Shown: positions 17,967-25,154 of the stretch, one piece after another
How positions within the stretch are numbered: position 1 is the stretch's first letter
How the letters are laid out: each line of letters opens with the position of its first letter
Source of the DNA: Massilia eburnea
GTDB taxonomy: Bacteria > Pseudomonadota > Gammaproteobacteria > Burkholderiales > Burkholderiaceae_D
Assembly (NCBI RefSeq): GCF_009720745.1
Contig: NZ_WNKX01000005.1
Coordinates: 248,001 to 312,000, forward strand
Direction of reading: 5' to 3'
Length of the DNA stretch: 64,000 nucleotides
Program-made: the position numbers and the translations under genes
Notes under the pieces: model-generated
What the model was told of the DNA's origin: nothing
Database searches by the model: none
What the model saw: only the letters and a program-made list of their open reading frames with translations

Positions 17967-18545
17967 TCTATTGGCTTGAATTGTTGGTGCTGAAACTGTA
18001 TTTCTGCGCCGCTTTGCTGGCAATATGCACTTTGTGCGCAGGCCCTCTGCGTGCATCAAAACGCATCATTTTTTTGCAGGCTCAATCGCCCGCAGTACCG
18101 CATCCGTGCGGGGATTTGCTTCCCTGGGCATGTGCATCAATCTCATCCGTTCCATTGAAGCCCGCAGGCGGGAGGGGCCTGCGAAGGGGGGGGCGGTAGA
18201 GCCGCGAGAAGCTGCCCAGGCAGGGCCCGTGCTTAAGTACCTGACTCCAAATTTCCCTCAAAGTTCGTAACAAAATGTAACAATTTGTGGAGAAGGGAAA
18301 GGACTTCGTGGATGGCCTATCGCGATCCGTGGATTTTCGAGGGGACTTCGTGGATGGGATTTGTGACTTAGCAGAAATTAATCTGTTCTTGCTGGAACTT
18401 GAGCGATGTTCCGATAGAAGGCGTTCACTTCGTGTTTTGCCTGTGGGGAGGTTTGTTTTCTTGAAATACGCAGTTCAAGATGGCGCCGTCTTCACGCCAC
18501 TGCAAATGCGTGAAATTGCAGACAGACCCATAGGGAACTATACCA
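17967..18545. other. Non-coding control region between HTH/ParA gene and alpA
   Basis: About 580 bases with no convincing gene. It contains the promoters of two divergent genes and a 15-bp direct repeat (18301-18315 and 18343-18357). A short T-run and the inverted pair TGCGT/ACGCA near 18050-18066 are also seen. Overlapping frames here (for example 18287-18712) run into alpA in another frame and lack ribosome sites. Confidence 0.6.
18301..18357. repeat. 15-bp direct repeat upstream of alpA
   Basis: GGACTTCGTGGATGG occurs exactly at 18301-18315 and 18343-18357, 42 bases centre to centre (four helical turns), with a third partial CCGTGGAT at 18327-18334. Position about 190 bases upstream of alpA suggests binding sites for a regulator such as AlpA itself or the HTH/ParA protein. 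Confidence 0.6.
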
Positions 18546-18791
18546 ATGATCGACATTCATCAATTCAGTTTGCCAGAGACAGGATTCATCCGTCAGCCAC
18601 AAGTGTTGCATATCGCATCTTTCTCTTCGACGACTTTGTGGCGCCGTTGCAAGGCCGGGACGTTCCCACAGCCGATTCGGCTATCCGCACGTATTTGCGC
18701 CTGGCGCGTTGAAGACGTGCGAGCCTGGGTAAAGGCTCAAGGACAAAACGATGCTCTGGTTCACGGCAAGAGCATGGCCGCCGTTGGATAA
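18546..18791 (+). CDS. alpA: AlpA-family regulator (MerR-like HTH, excisionase type)
   Basis: An 81-residue DNA-binding protein. GFIRQPQVLHIASFSSTTLWRR, FPQPIRLSARICAWRVEDVRAWV is the AlpA/CP4-57 regulator pattern: a winged helix recognising DNA with the TTLWRR helix. In P4-like elements this protein (Vis) represses some promoters and acts as excisionase for the integrase. The ATG follows AGGGAA. It sits upstream of the replication block as in related satellites. Confidence 0.88.
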   Translation: MIDIHQFSLPETGFIRQPQVLHIASFSSTTLWRRCKAGTFPQPIRLSARICAWRVEDVRAWVKAQGQNDALVHGKSMAAVG

Positions 18792-18996
18792 GTCGCCCAT
18801 GTTCCATTTTGATTTCGGCGCCCCATTGGAGTCGCACCTCAGCGAGTACCCAGTTGCGACACTGGAGGCACACGTATATACTCAATTCATCACCGAGAAA
18901 GAGGTGATCCGGGGTGAGAGCCGGAAAGTTCCAGGGCGGACAGCCGCGACCAAGCGGTTTTTTTTCGTCTGTATTCCTCTGCGCGCCGTTTCCTAT

Positions 18997-19076
18997 GGGC
19001 GGGCTTTGGTGGGGGTGCGTTCGCGCACGCCGGTTCCCTTGGACGCCGGTCTCTCAACCTTGCCATTTGCCCGCCC
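18997..19076 (+). ncRNA. C4-type antisense immunity RNA
   Basis: A closing stem GGGCGGGC (18997-19004) with GCCCGCCC (19069-19076) encloses: a perfect hairpin GTGCG-TTCG-CGCAC (19015-19028); a second hairpin CCGG (19030-19033) with CCGG (19046-19049) whose loop displays CCTTGGACG (19037-19045); and an unpaired CTCTCAA (19051-19057). The two exposed segments are exact complements of CGTCCAAGG (19113-19121) and TTGAGAG (19084-19090) just downstream, the first covering a ribosome site. This is the a'/b' against a/b logic of the P1/P7 C4 RNA and of P4 CI RNA, which silence the downstream phage operon by antisense pairing. Identification is by structure read by eye and recall of the family. Confidence 0.78.
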
Positions 19077-19083
19077 CCCCCAT

Positions 19084-19124
19084 TTGAGAGTGGGGACGCG
19101 GGTTCTACAACCCGTCCAAGGAGG
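19084..19124 (+). promoter_or_regulatory. Antisense target of the C4-type RNA, overlapping a ribosome binding site
   Basis: Contains b (TTGAGAG, 19084-19090), a hairpin CGGGTT/AACCCG (19099-19104 with 19109-19114, loop CTAC) and a (CGTCCAAGG, 19113-19121), which overlaps the AAGGAGG ribosome site at 19118-19124. Pairing with the C4-type RNA would hide the ribosome site of the 27-codon ORF at 19132. Confidence 0.75.
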
Positions 19125-19131
19125 CCGCTTC

Positions 19132-19215
19132 ATGCGCCAAAGTACCGCTCTGCTTGAGCAGTTTGCAATTTCAGTCCTTCATCCAGACCGTTTCCGCGAG
19201 GTGTGCGATGAATAA
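19132..19215 (+). CDS. 27-residue leader ORF (icd-like position of C4 operons)
   Basis: A short ORF, MRQSTALLEQFAISVLHPDR and seven further residues, with an excellent AAGGAGG site 7 bases upstream. Its stop overlaps the next start (ATG at 19208 inside GATGAATAA), so its translation should govern the replication operon. In P1/P7 the C4 RNA blocks a small ORF called icd coupled to ant; this ORF holds the same place. The peptide itself may have no separate role. The name icd there is unrelated to isocitrate dehydrogenase. Confidence 0.65.
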   Translation: MRQSTALLEQFAISVLHPDRFREVCDE

Positions 19216-19519
19216 ACGTTCTCAGCTCGGCCACATGCTGGCTCGCCTGCACGAAACGGGGCAGGGTCTTCACCACATTTCCGGTCAAATCGCGCTTGCC
19301 GAACAGGACCTCAGTTCAGTTCAGTTGTTGTCGACCGCCTTTGCTGATTTATTGATGTTCCTTGGCGATGCAAATATGCAGGTGAACATGCCGGCTAAGC
19401 AGATCGGGGCTCTCGTCGTTCAGTTAGTAGCGCGCATCGAGAACTCGGTCGACGCCCTGGCTGATGCCTCTGCGCTGATCGCTGCGCTTCGTGAAGAGAT
19501 TCGTGAGGCGGCACAATGA
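19208..19519 (+). CDS. Small helical protein of the replication operon
   Basis: A 103-residue protein, predicted all helical, with heptad-like hydrophobics (AEQDLSSVQLLSTAFADLLMFL and AALREEIREAAQ). No family recognised. It is coupled to the 27-codon leader upstream and to the primase-helicase downstream (overlap ATGA), so it belongs to the same transcript. In size and place it resembles small copy-control or accessory proteins next to satellite primases, but this is inference. Confidence 0.7.
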   Translation: MNKRSQLGHMLARLHETGQGLHHISGQIALAEQDLSSVQLLSTAFADLLMFLGDANMQVNMPAKQIGALVVQLVARIENSVDALADASALIAALREEIREAAQ

Positions 19520-22215
19520 ATGCCTTCCTCGAGCATCAGCGCATCTCTGAGGCGCTTGCTGTCATCCCGTCAGATATCGGCTATGAAGACTGGTGGCGTG
19601 TTGGTGCTGCGTTAAAGAGTGAGCTGGGAGAGGCTGGCTTCACGCTCTTTGATGATTGGAGCAGTCAAGCGCCTAGCTATCGAGAGGCGGAAGTACGGAC
19701 CAAGTGGCGCTCGTTGGACAAGATCACCGATATCCATATCGGAACGCTGATCGAATTTGCGAAGCGTTACGGCTATGAGCCCGCAGCCGGCGCTCAGATG
19801 TCCGATCCAGTTTTGGCCGCCCAGCGAATCGCCGCCCATCTTGATCGCGCCGAAGCTGCACGTCGGGAAAGTGAAGCGCGATCGGCGCGAGCAGCGGAGC
19901 GGGCGAAGGCCATTTGGGATAGTGCCGTTCTTGTGGATGCGTCCCACGCCTACTTGCAGAAAAAGGGCGTTAAGCCTCACGGCTTGAGAGGCTACGAAGG
20001 AGATCTTGCGATCAACGGCATGTCCTGTGACGGCGCCATTGTCGTCCCGCTGTACAACTCAGATGGCCGCCTCACTTCGTTGGAATTTGTCTCGCCTGGT
20101 GGTGAGAAGCGCTTCTTGCCGGCGGGGGTAAAGTCCGGCTCCTATCATGTGATCGGAGCAGCGGGAAAGGTCATCGTAATTGCGGAGGGTTACGCTACTG
20201 CGGCGTCAGCGTTTGAAGCGACGGGCTATTGCACCTTCGTAGCGTTCGATGCGGGAAATCTTCGCGCTGTCGCGCAGGCCGTACGCGCCATGCACAGCGA
20301 TGTGAACATTGTGCTGGCCGCTGACAACGACGCAAAGCCTGATGGAAGTAATCCCGGCGTCAAGGCCGCAACGGAAGCTGCGCGCGCCTGTAATGGCGTA
20401 GTGGCGGTTCCCCCACGCGGCATGGATCTGAACGACCTGCACGTCCGTGACGGGCTGGATGCGGTAAAGGGACTTATCGACGAGTCCCTTCCAGCAACCT
20501 GGCCAACGCTTGAGGAGCGCCCATGCTGGCGTGTCTACTCGGAATGGCAAGTAGTGGATGGATTAAAGCGGAAGCCGGGTGTATGGCACCACAACTTCAA
20601 GCAACGCGACGAACAAGAGCCCGTACAAGTAGACGAGTGGATCTGTTCTCCGTTGTTCGTTGATGCGACCACATCGGATCGGGAGGATGACAAGTACGGC
20701 TTCTTGCTTAGGTACGTGTCGCGCCGCGGCGTTTGGAAGAAGTGGGCAATGCCGGCGGAAATGCTGGCCAGCGATGGTGCCGATGCTTTGGGTGTTTTGC
20801 TGGCCGGCGGCGTTGAAATTTCGCAGCACAAGAAGCGGGAAGTGCTGCGCTATATCGCCAGTCAGCATCCGAAGCGGCATATGCGGGCGGCGACTACGAC
20901 CGGTTGGAACTATGGCGCCTTCGTCTTACCTGACGAAGTGATTGGCGACGATGACGTTTGGTTCCAGGCTGCGGGAAGGACTGCACCTTATGGCAAGGCT
21001 GGTACGTTAGAAGGCTGGAAGCAGGGTGTTGCTGCCGTGGCCATTGGAAATCCCATGGTGATGCTGGCGATCGCCTCCGCATTTGCAGGCGTACTTCTTT
21101 CGCCGCTGTGCATGGATGGCGCTGGCTTGCACATATATGGCGATTCCAGCACAGGCAAGACCACCGCCCTGGTTGCCGGAATCTCAGTGTGGGGCGGTCA
21201 TTCGTTTCGTCGTCAGTGGCGAGCAACAGCAAATGGCCTTGAAGGTGCCGGAGCGATGCATACGGACACTCTCCTGGCGCTCGATGAAATCGGTGAGTGC
21301 GCCCCGCGCGACCTTTATGAGGCCGCCTATGCGCTTGCAAATGGAACAGGCAAGAGCCGGGCAAATAAGCATGGTGAGGCACGTTCGGCAGCGCAGTGGC
21401 GGGTCTTCGTGTTATCGACTGGTGAAACGACGATTGCGGCGCGTATTTCCTCAGGCGGCATCGAATCGAAGGCGGGTCAAGGACTCCGAATTCTCGACCT
21501 TCCTGTTTCAGGGCAGTACGGCCTATTCGATAGCCTTTGCGGAATGGACTCTGGCGCCCGTCTTTCTGACTCTCTTCGGGATGCAGCGACAAAGAACTAT
21601 GGTCATGCCGGTCGGCGTTTCGCTGCAAGCGTAGCGGAGGCGCGCGAGAAGGGCATTGATCTCTCAACTCGTTTGGTTGAAGTCCTGGGGCAGTTTGATG
21701 CGCCGGATGGACAAGAACGCCGAGCGGCGCGGGTGTTAGCGGTTGCCTCCCTGGCCGGTGAACTTGCAACAGAGTTCGGGATTACTGGATGGGCGTCCGG
21801 CGAATCTATAAGGGCCGGCGTTCAAGCGTTTCGCCAATGGCAGGCCCAGCGAGGCGCACCAGGGCATAGCGCGGAGCACGTTGGAATTCTCCAGGCGGTT
21901 TCCGATTTCATTGATCGGTGTGGTGACGCGCGATTTTCAGACATTTCGGCGTTAGCTGTGACCCAGCTACCGATTCGTGATCGCGCGGGCTACTGGAAGG
22001 CTGAAGCAGGAAGGAGGCTATACCTTTTTACTGCGGCAGGCATGAAAGAGGCGATTAAAGGATATGACCTGAATCGTTCCTTGGCCGCTTTGGATGCAGC
22101 CGGTGCCATCGCGAGAAAGGCAAACGGCAAGAACTCTGTGCCACTGGCGACGCCAGACGGCCGACGAACGCGTCTTTATGTAATTGATCCGGCAAAGCTA
22201 GAAGTCTGCGCCTAG
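19516..22215 (+). CDS. Satellite replication protein: PriCT-2 / TOPRIM / DUF927 helicase
   Basis: An 899-residue multidomain replication protein. Residues 1-75 (RISEALAVIPSDIGYEDWWRVGAAL) are a PriCT-2 domain. About 200-310 is a TOPRIM domain with IAEGYATAASAFEATG (catalytic Glu) and IVLAADNDAKPDG (DxD). About 330-880 is DUF927, a superfamily 3-like helicase region with Walker A GDSSTGKTT at about 543-551 and LLALDEIGEC as Walker B. It is functionally comparable to the P4 alpha protein, combining priming, unwinding and origin recognition; the likely origin follows immediately at 22258. Confidence 0.92.
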   Translation: MNAFLEHQRISEALAVIPSDIGYEDWWRVGAALKSELGEAGFTLFDDWSSQAPSYREAEVRTKWRSLDKITDIHIGTLIEFAKRYGYEPAAGAQMSDPVLAAQRIAAHLDRAEAARRESEARSARAAERAKAIWDSAVLVDASHAYLQKKGVKPHGLRGYEGDLAINGMSCDGAIVVPLYNSDGRLTSLEFVSPGGEKRFLPAGVKSGSYHVIGAAGKVIVIAEGYATAASAFEATGYCTFVAFDAGNLRAVAQAVRAMHSDVNIVLAADNDAKPDGSNPGVKAATEAARACNGVVAVPPRGMDLNDLHVRDGLDAVKGLIDESLPATWPTLEERPCWRVYSEWQVVDGLKRKPGVWHHNFKQRDEQEPVQVDEWICSPLFVDATTSDREDDKYGFLLRYVSRRGVWKKWAMPAEMLASDGADALGVLLAGGVEISQHKKREVLRYIASQHPKRHMRAATTTGWNYGAFVLPDEVIGDDDVWFQAAGRTAPYGKAGTLEGWKQGVAAVAIGNPMVMLAIASAFAGVLLSPLCMDGAGLHIYGDSSTGKTTALVAGISVWGGHSFRRQWRATANGLEGAGAMHTDTLLALDEIGECAPRDLYEAAYALANGTGKSRANKHGEARSAAQWRVFVLSTGETTIAARISSGGIESKAGQGLRILDLPVSGQYGLFDSLCGMDSGARLSDSLRDAATKNYGHAGRRFAASVAEAREKGIDLSTRLVEVLGQFDAPDGQERRAARVLAVASLAGELATEFGITGWASGESIRAGVQAFRQWQAQRGAPGHSAEHVGILQAVSDFIDRCGDARFSDISALAVTQLPIRDRAGYWKAEAGRRLYLFTAAGMKEAIKGYDLNRSLAALDAAGAIARKANGKNSVPLATPDGRRTRLYVIDPAKLEVCA

Positions 22216-22257
22216 TAGGTGAAGCAGGTCTGAAATGAATACGCGAACTAGAAATTG

Positions 22258-22446
22258 GTGTTCTTTAGTGTTCCTAGTGTTCTCACCTTATTAATCAATG
22301 GCTTGTATGAGGAATTGTTTTGATGTGTGAGGTGTTCGCAGGTGTTCTTTGGTGTTGCGGAACACCCTGAACACCATAAGTCGGGACAGTGTTCATATGC
22401 AAGGCTTTGATTCTGCAGGAATGAACACCACGAACACGAAGAACAC
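22258..22446. repeat. Iteron cluster, probable satellite replication origin
   Basis: GTGTTC occurs at 22258, 22268, 22277, 22332, 22342 and 22389, and its complement GAACAC at 22360, 22369, 22423, 22432 and 22441: eleven exact copies in 189 bases, plus one near copy at 22352. Spacing of 9-10 bases within groups places copies on the same face of the helix. Most are extended to GGTGTTC or GAACACC. P4 alpha recognises a similar G/T-rich octamer in its origin. The 378-base gap between the primase and the next gene contains nothing else evident. Confidence 0.8.
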
Positions 22447-22593
22447 CTTGTGATGTGGCGAATGCAACTCTTAAGTGTAGTGAAGTGGGCCTGGGGGCGG
22501 GCCGAAAGCCAGGGCAAACGTTTGTACTGGCTGGTTATTTAAACCACGCCGCTTACATCTCATGGTGGGGCGGTAATCAAATTGGAGTAATCA

Positions 22594-23286
22594 ATGAACT
22601 TGAATCAGAAACACGAAGCAGCAACAAAGGCCCATCAAATCGCTATGGTTGAATTGGAGCGTGCAGGTCTGGCCTATGGCGAAGTTGAACCAACCTATGC
22701 CGGTTTAAAGGGGAAGAGCGACGAGCTGCAGCAAGCTAAGCAAGAGCAATTGGACGCTATGGCTGCAGCGAAAGAACGGTTGACGGCGGCAATGCTTACA
22801 ACGATGGGGCGCATGTCAGATGATGTGAAGGAAGCATTGGCAGCGCGTCGTACAGCCGATGACCTTGTCGACCAGTTCAATGAGCTTGAAACGATTGTGG
22901 CCTCGCAGTTCCCTGGTGTGCGTGTTGAGGTTTCCCTCGCGGCGCGGAACTATCTGCATGCTTATGATCGTGCTGTTGCGACCTGGGCAGAAATGAATGC
23001 GCTTGGTGTGCTGGCGGAATGTGGTGAACGTCTCGCGTTGGCAATGGCAGTGCGTATGCGAGGCGTGCCAAATCCAGTGGCCGAGGATCTTGAGGATCGG
23101 CGGCATGTTCGTTGCCGTAGCTTTGTGCTGCGCGAACTTGAGCGCCTCTGCGAAAACTATGGGTACAGCCCGACGCCGTATGAGGACCTTATTCCAGTGC
23201 CGCATTTGGGTAAATTCTCGGAGGCCGAGATTCTTTCGCCGGCCCAAATTGCGCAACTGAAGGCGCAGCTTGCTGCAGCAACTTAA
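22594..23286 (+). CDS. Helical protein of unknown function in the satellite late position
   Basis: A 230-residue protein, mainly helical and with coiled-coil propensity in residues 1-100 (rich in Glu, Gln, Ala, Lys), then a region with CGERLALAMAVRMRGVPNP and a C-terminal FSEAEILSPAQIAQLKAQL. The ATG has a clear TTGGAG site. I do not recognise a family. It directly precedes the Ogr/Delta-type gene, the position of sid in P4, and Sid is also a helical protein of similar length; homology cannot be seen by eye. Confidence 0.75.
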   Translation: MNLNQKHEAATKAHQIAMVELERAGLAYGEVEPTYAGLKGKSDELQQAKQEQLDAMAAAKERLTAAMLTTMGRMSDDVKEALAARRTADDLVDQFNELETIVASQFPGVRVEVSLAARNYLHAYDRAVATWAEMNALGVLAECGERLALAMAVRMRGVPNPVAEDLEDRRHVRCRSFVLRELERLCENYGYSPTPYEDLIPVPHLGKFSEAEILSPAQIAQLKAQLAAAT

Positions 23287-23355
23287 AGTCCTGAAACGTT
23301 GGGGAGGAGGTGCGCTGACTTTCTCCCCGCTGCCACACTAAGAAAGTACAAGCCA

Positions 23356-23607
23356 ATGCGAATTACAATCAGATGTCCTATCTGCGCTTCTCGTGCGGTT
23401 GCACGTACCAGCAAAGAGCTATCAGTGACCATGCGTGAGATTACCTACCGATGCGAGAACGACGCGTGCGGGCACATTTATGTGGCGCACCTGGAAGTCG
23501 TGCGAACGCTTGTAAGTTCCGCTATTCATAACCCTGGCGTCTCCATTCCTCTTAGCCGGCACGTATCGCGACGGGAGCCCGTTGGCGGTCCGCAGGTGGC
23601 GGCCTAA
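23356..23607 (+). CDS. Ogr/Delta-family zinc-finger transcription activator
   Basis: An 83-residue protein starting MRITIRCPICASRAVARTS. Four cysteines (CPIC at about 7-10 and CENDACGH at about 34-41) form the zinc site of the P2 Ogr / P4 Delta family, which activates late phage promoters through the RNA polymerase alpha subunit. The ATG at 23356 gives the family N-terminus; a longer frame from 23299 adds non-family residues. Its presence implies that the satellite can switch on late genes of a P2-like helper phage or its own. Confidence 0.88.
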   Translation: MRITIRCPICASRAVARTSKELSVTMREITYRCENDACGHIYVAHLEVVRTLVSSAIHNPGVSIPLSRHVSRREPVGGPQVAA

Positions 23608-23630
23608 ACTGCCACTCGTGGAGCCTCCGA

Positions 23631-23651
23631 TTAGTGAGGGATTTAGTGAGG
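23631..23651. repeat. Tandem GTGAGG motifs near attR
   Basis: TTAGTGAGG occurs at 23631-23639 and 23643-23651, 12 bases apart. The same GTGAGGG core is found near attL (11202-11208). Candidate integrase arm sites. Confidence 0.5.
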
Positions 23652-23710
23652 TGCCTAGTTTGGATGCTGGGCTGCATTGTCTTTTAAATCAATGTGTTGC
23701 GATGTTTTAG

Positions 23711-23734
23711 GATATGTTGATCGAGCAGATGTAA
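23711..23734 (+). pseudogene. attR: displaced 3' end of icd
   Basis: Eight codons encode DMLIEQM and a stop, matching the last residues of Icd (DVMIEQM), and are followed by a strong terminator. This is the likely original chromosomal icd terminus, cut off when the satellite inserted and replaced it with its own copy. Confidence 0.8.
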
Positions 23735-23753
23735 GCCGGGTTCGTTTCCCCGC

Positions 23754-23787
23754 AAACCCCGCCATCCGCAAGGAGGCGGGGTTTTTT
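23754..23787 (+). terminator. Original icd terminator, right of attR
   Basis: AAACCCCGCC (23754-23763) pairs perfectly with 23775-23784, the stem continues TCC/GGA past one bulged A to a GCAA tetraloop, and a T-run follows. Very stable; it fits the terminator of the undisturbed icd gene. Confidence 0.85.
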
Positions 23788-24001
23788 ATTTTGTCAGGAA
23801 TGTGGTCAGCGATATGCCGAGCACAGCGCCGGCCATGATGGTGAGTACGATGAACACCCATTGCATGCGGGCGCTTCGCTTTTCGTCTTCGACCCGCCGC
23901 TGTCGATCGTCAGCGCGTTCGAGCTGAGCGCAGACCCGATCTGCGGCCTGGTCAATGTGGCGGCAGATTCGATCTGCAAGCTGGCTTTGATTCTGTTCCA
24001 T
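23786..24001 (-). CDS. Small single-helix membrane protein
   Basis: A 71-residue protein with a charged, helical N-terminal half (ADRICRHIDQAADRVCAQLE) and one C-terminal transmembrane helix (WVFIVLTIMAGAVLGISL, about 48-65). GGAGG lies just before the ATG. No family recognised. It lies immediately outside attR and converges on the icd terminator, so it is probably chromosomal. Confidence 0.65.
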   Translation of the reverse strand: MEQNQSQLADRICRHIDQAADRVCAQLERADDRQRRVEDEKRSARMQWVFIVLTIMAGAVLGISLTTFLTK

Positions 24002-24133
24002 ATTGCCTCCCGGGTTGATGTCTGACTTCGACCGTGCGCACGAATAGATGTTCCCGAGTTCTGAGGTACCTCAAAATGACGTGTTGCTGGCGGGCGGAAA
24101 ATTGGCCGTTAATGTTCCATGCTGGAGCCCATC

Positions 24134-24571
24134 ATGTCGCAGAGCTTGCTTGACGCTGAATCGTCCCCGCCCGAAGATGATAAGGAAGCGCGAATTCGCC
24201 AGCTGGAGAAAAAGGTGGATACCGTGAACTGCGAAATGACTCTGCTGCGTCAGCACATGGATAGTGGCTTTGCTTTGATGCGGTCCGATATGGCCGCGCG
24301 GTTTGCCGAATCCGACGTCAAGTTTGCTGAGCGATTTGCAGCGGTTCAAAGCGAAATGCGGGATCGATTCGAGGAATCTGCTAGACGGCAAGAAGACGTG
24401 ATGAAAGCGCTGGCAAGCGAGTTACGGGCTCAGATGCTCGAGATGGACAAGCGTCAAGAGGCGCGCATTGTGGAAATGTCTCGGCGGCAGGATACTTTTG
24501 GCCGCTGGATGGTTGGCCTCAGCTTGAGTGTTGTTATCTTGTTTGCCAATCTGGCCAGCCGGTTCTTCTAA
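24134..24571 (+). CDS. Coiled-coil, C-terminally anchored membrane protein
   Basis: A 145-residue protein: a long charged coiled coil (about 20-115, with heptads such as IRQLEKKVDTVNCEMTLLRQ) and a C-terminal membrane helix (WMVGLSLSVVILFANLASRFF). The GGAG before the ATG at 24134 favours it over one at 24119. The layout matches the smaller divergent neighbour at 23786, suggesting related tail-anchored proteins. Function unknown; it resembles coiled-coil DUF1640-like proteins only in outline. Confidence 0.65.
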   Translation: MSQSLLDAESSPPEDDKEARIRQLEKKVDTVNCEMTLLRQHMDSGFALMRSDMAARFAESDVKFAERFAAVQSEMRDRFEESARRQEDVMKALASELRAQMLEMDKRQEARIVEMSRRQDTFGRWMVGLSLSVVILFANLASRFF

Positions 24572-25071
24572 TTGTGGCGGTAATGCAGGCAAGCCAACCG
24601 GTGTTCCGCCACGACGGCGACGATAGGCGAGGGTCCAGCCAGGGCGAAGCCGGCGCGCTCCAGGACGCGGGCCGAGGCGGCGTTGGCGATGGTGACGTGG
24701 GCGTCGAGGCCAGTCAGCTGCCACTGGCCGTAGGCGAGTTCCATCAGGTGTGACAGCGCGGCGCCGGCCAGCCCGCGGCCGCAGGCGTAGGAGGCAATGC
24801 GGTAGCCCACTTCGGCGCGCTGTGCAGCGTGGTCGATATCTTTCAGGTTGCAACGGCCGATAATGTCCCCATCTTCTTCCAGCAGCAGGCAGGGATGCAG
24901 GGTGCCCGCCGCAAAGCCGGACAGGTAGCTTTCTATATGTGCGGTGACGCCGCCCAGGCTGTAAAAGTCGGTGGCCCGCGCATCGACATGCGATTCAAAC
25001 CAGCCGCGGTTGGCGAGCTCGAATTCGAGCAGGGCGGGAGCGTCGGCTAGGCGGAGGGTGCGAATTTGCAT
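24568..25071 (-). CDS. GNAT N-acetyltransferase, RimJ/RimL type
   Basis: A 167-residue acetyltransferase. MQIRTLRLADAPALLEFELANR is a typical RimL start, and VGYRIASYACGRGLAGAALS carries the acetyl-CoA pyrophosphate loop, followed by NAASARVLERAGF, the family motif B. It would acetylate an N-terminus or small amine; substrate cannot be told. Its 3' end overlaps the coiled-coil gene by 4 bases. Confidence 0.88.
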   Translation of the reverse strand: MQIRTLRLADAPALLEFELANRGWFESHVDARATDFYSLGGVTAHIESYLSGFAAGTLHPCLLLEEDGDIIGRCNLKDIDHAAQRAEVGYRIASYACGRGLAGAALSHLMELAYGQWQLTGLDAHVTIANAASARVLERAGFALAGPSPIVAVVAEHRLACLHYRHN

Positions 25072-25107
25072 GACGAAATCGGCATAGTCCTTGGGCGGCA
25101 GGAGGCG

Positions 25108-25132
25108 AAAAAAAACCCCGCGGGGCGGGGCT
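25108..25132 (-). terminator. Terminator of the cold-shock gene
   Basis: On the minus strand AGCCCCGC pairs with GCGGGGTT (loop CCC) and is followed by a run of T (the A-run at 25108-25115 on the plus strand). It lies 22 bases after the csp stop. Confidence 0.8.
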
Positions 25133-25154
25133 TTTCGTTGTCCGAGGCCAGGGA

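Larger units (their letters stand above)
11076..23734. mobile_element. P4-like satellite prophage integrated in icd
   Basis: About 12.7 kb bounded by duplicated icd 3' ends. Gene order is integrase, cargo block, HTH/ParA-type gene, AlpA, a C4-type antisense RNA, two small ORFs, PriCT-2/TOPRIM/DUF927 primase-helicase, iteron cluster, a helical protein of unknown function and an Ogr/Delta activator. Integrase, AlpA, primase-helicase, iterons, antisense immunity RNA and Delta-type activator are together characteristic of P4-like satellites, which lack their own capsid genes and use a helper phage. No terminase, capsid, tail or lysis gene is visible. Base composition of the cargo is visibly more AT-rich than the flanks. 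Confidence 0.88.

Noticed and set aside
18287-18712. A 141-codon frame upstream of and overlapping alpA
   Set aside because: It overlaps alpA in another frame, has no ribosome site and contains the direct repeat within it.
18799-19215. A 138-codon frame across the C4-type RNA, resembling phage Ash-family predictions
   Set aside because: The conserved part coincides exactly with the RNA structure, its translation would run through the antisense target, and the last 27 codons have their own ribosome site. The conservation is better explained by RNA.
22258-22446. Possible CRISPR array from the repeated hexamers
   Set aside because: Repeats are six to seven bases, in both orientations and without regular spacers; an iteron origin fits better.
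23731-23766. A tRNA-like GGGTTCG...CCC stretch beside attR
   Set aside because: Only a T-arm-like fragment is present, with no anticodon or acceptor stem upstream. The icd duplication explains the site.
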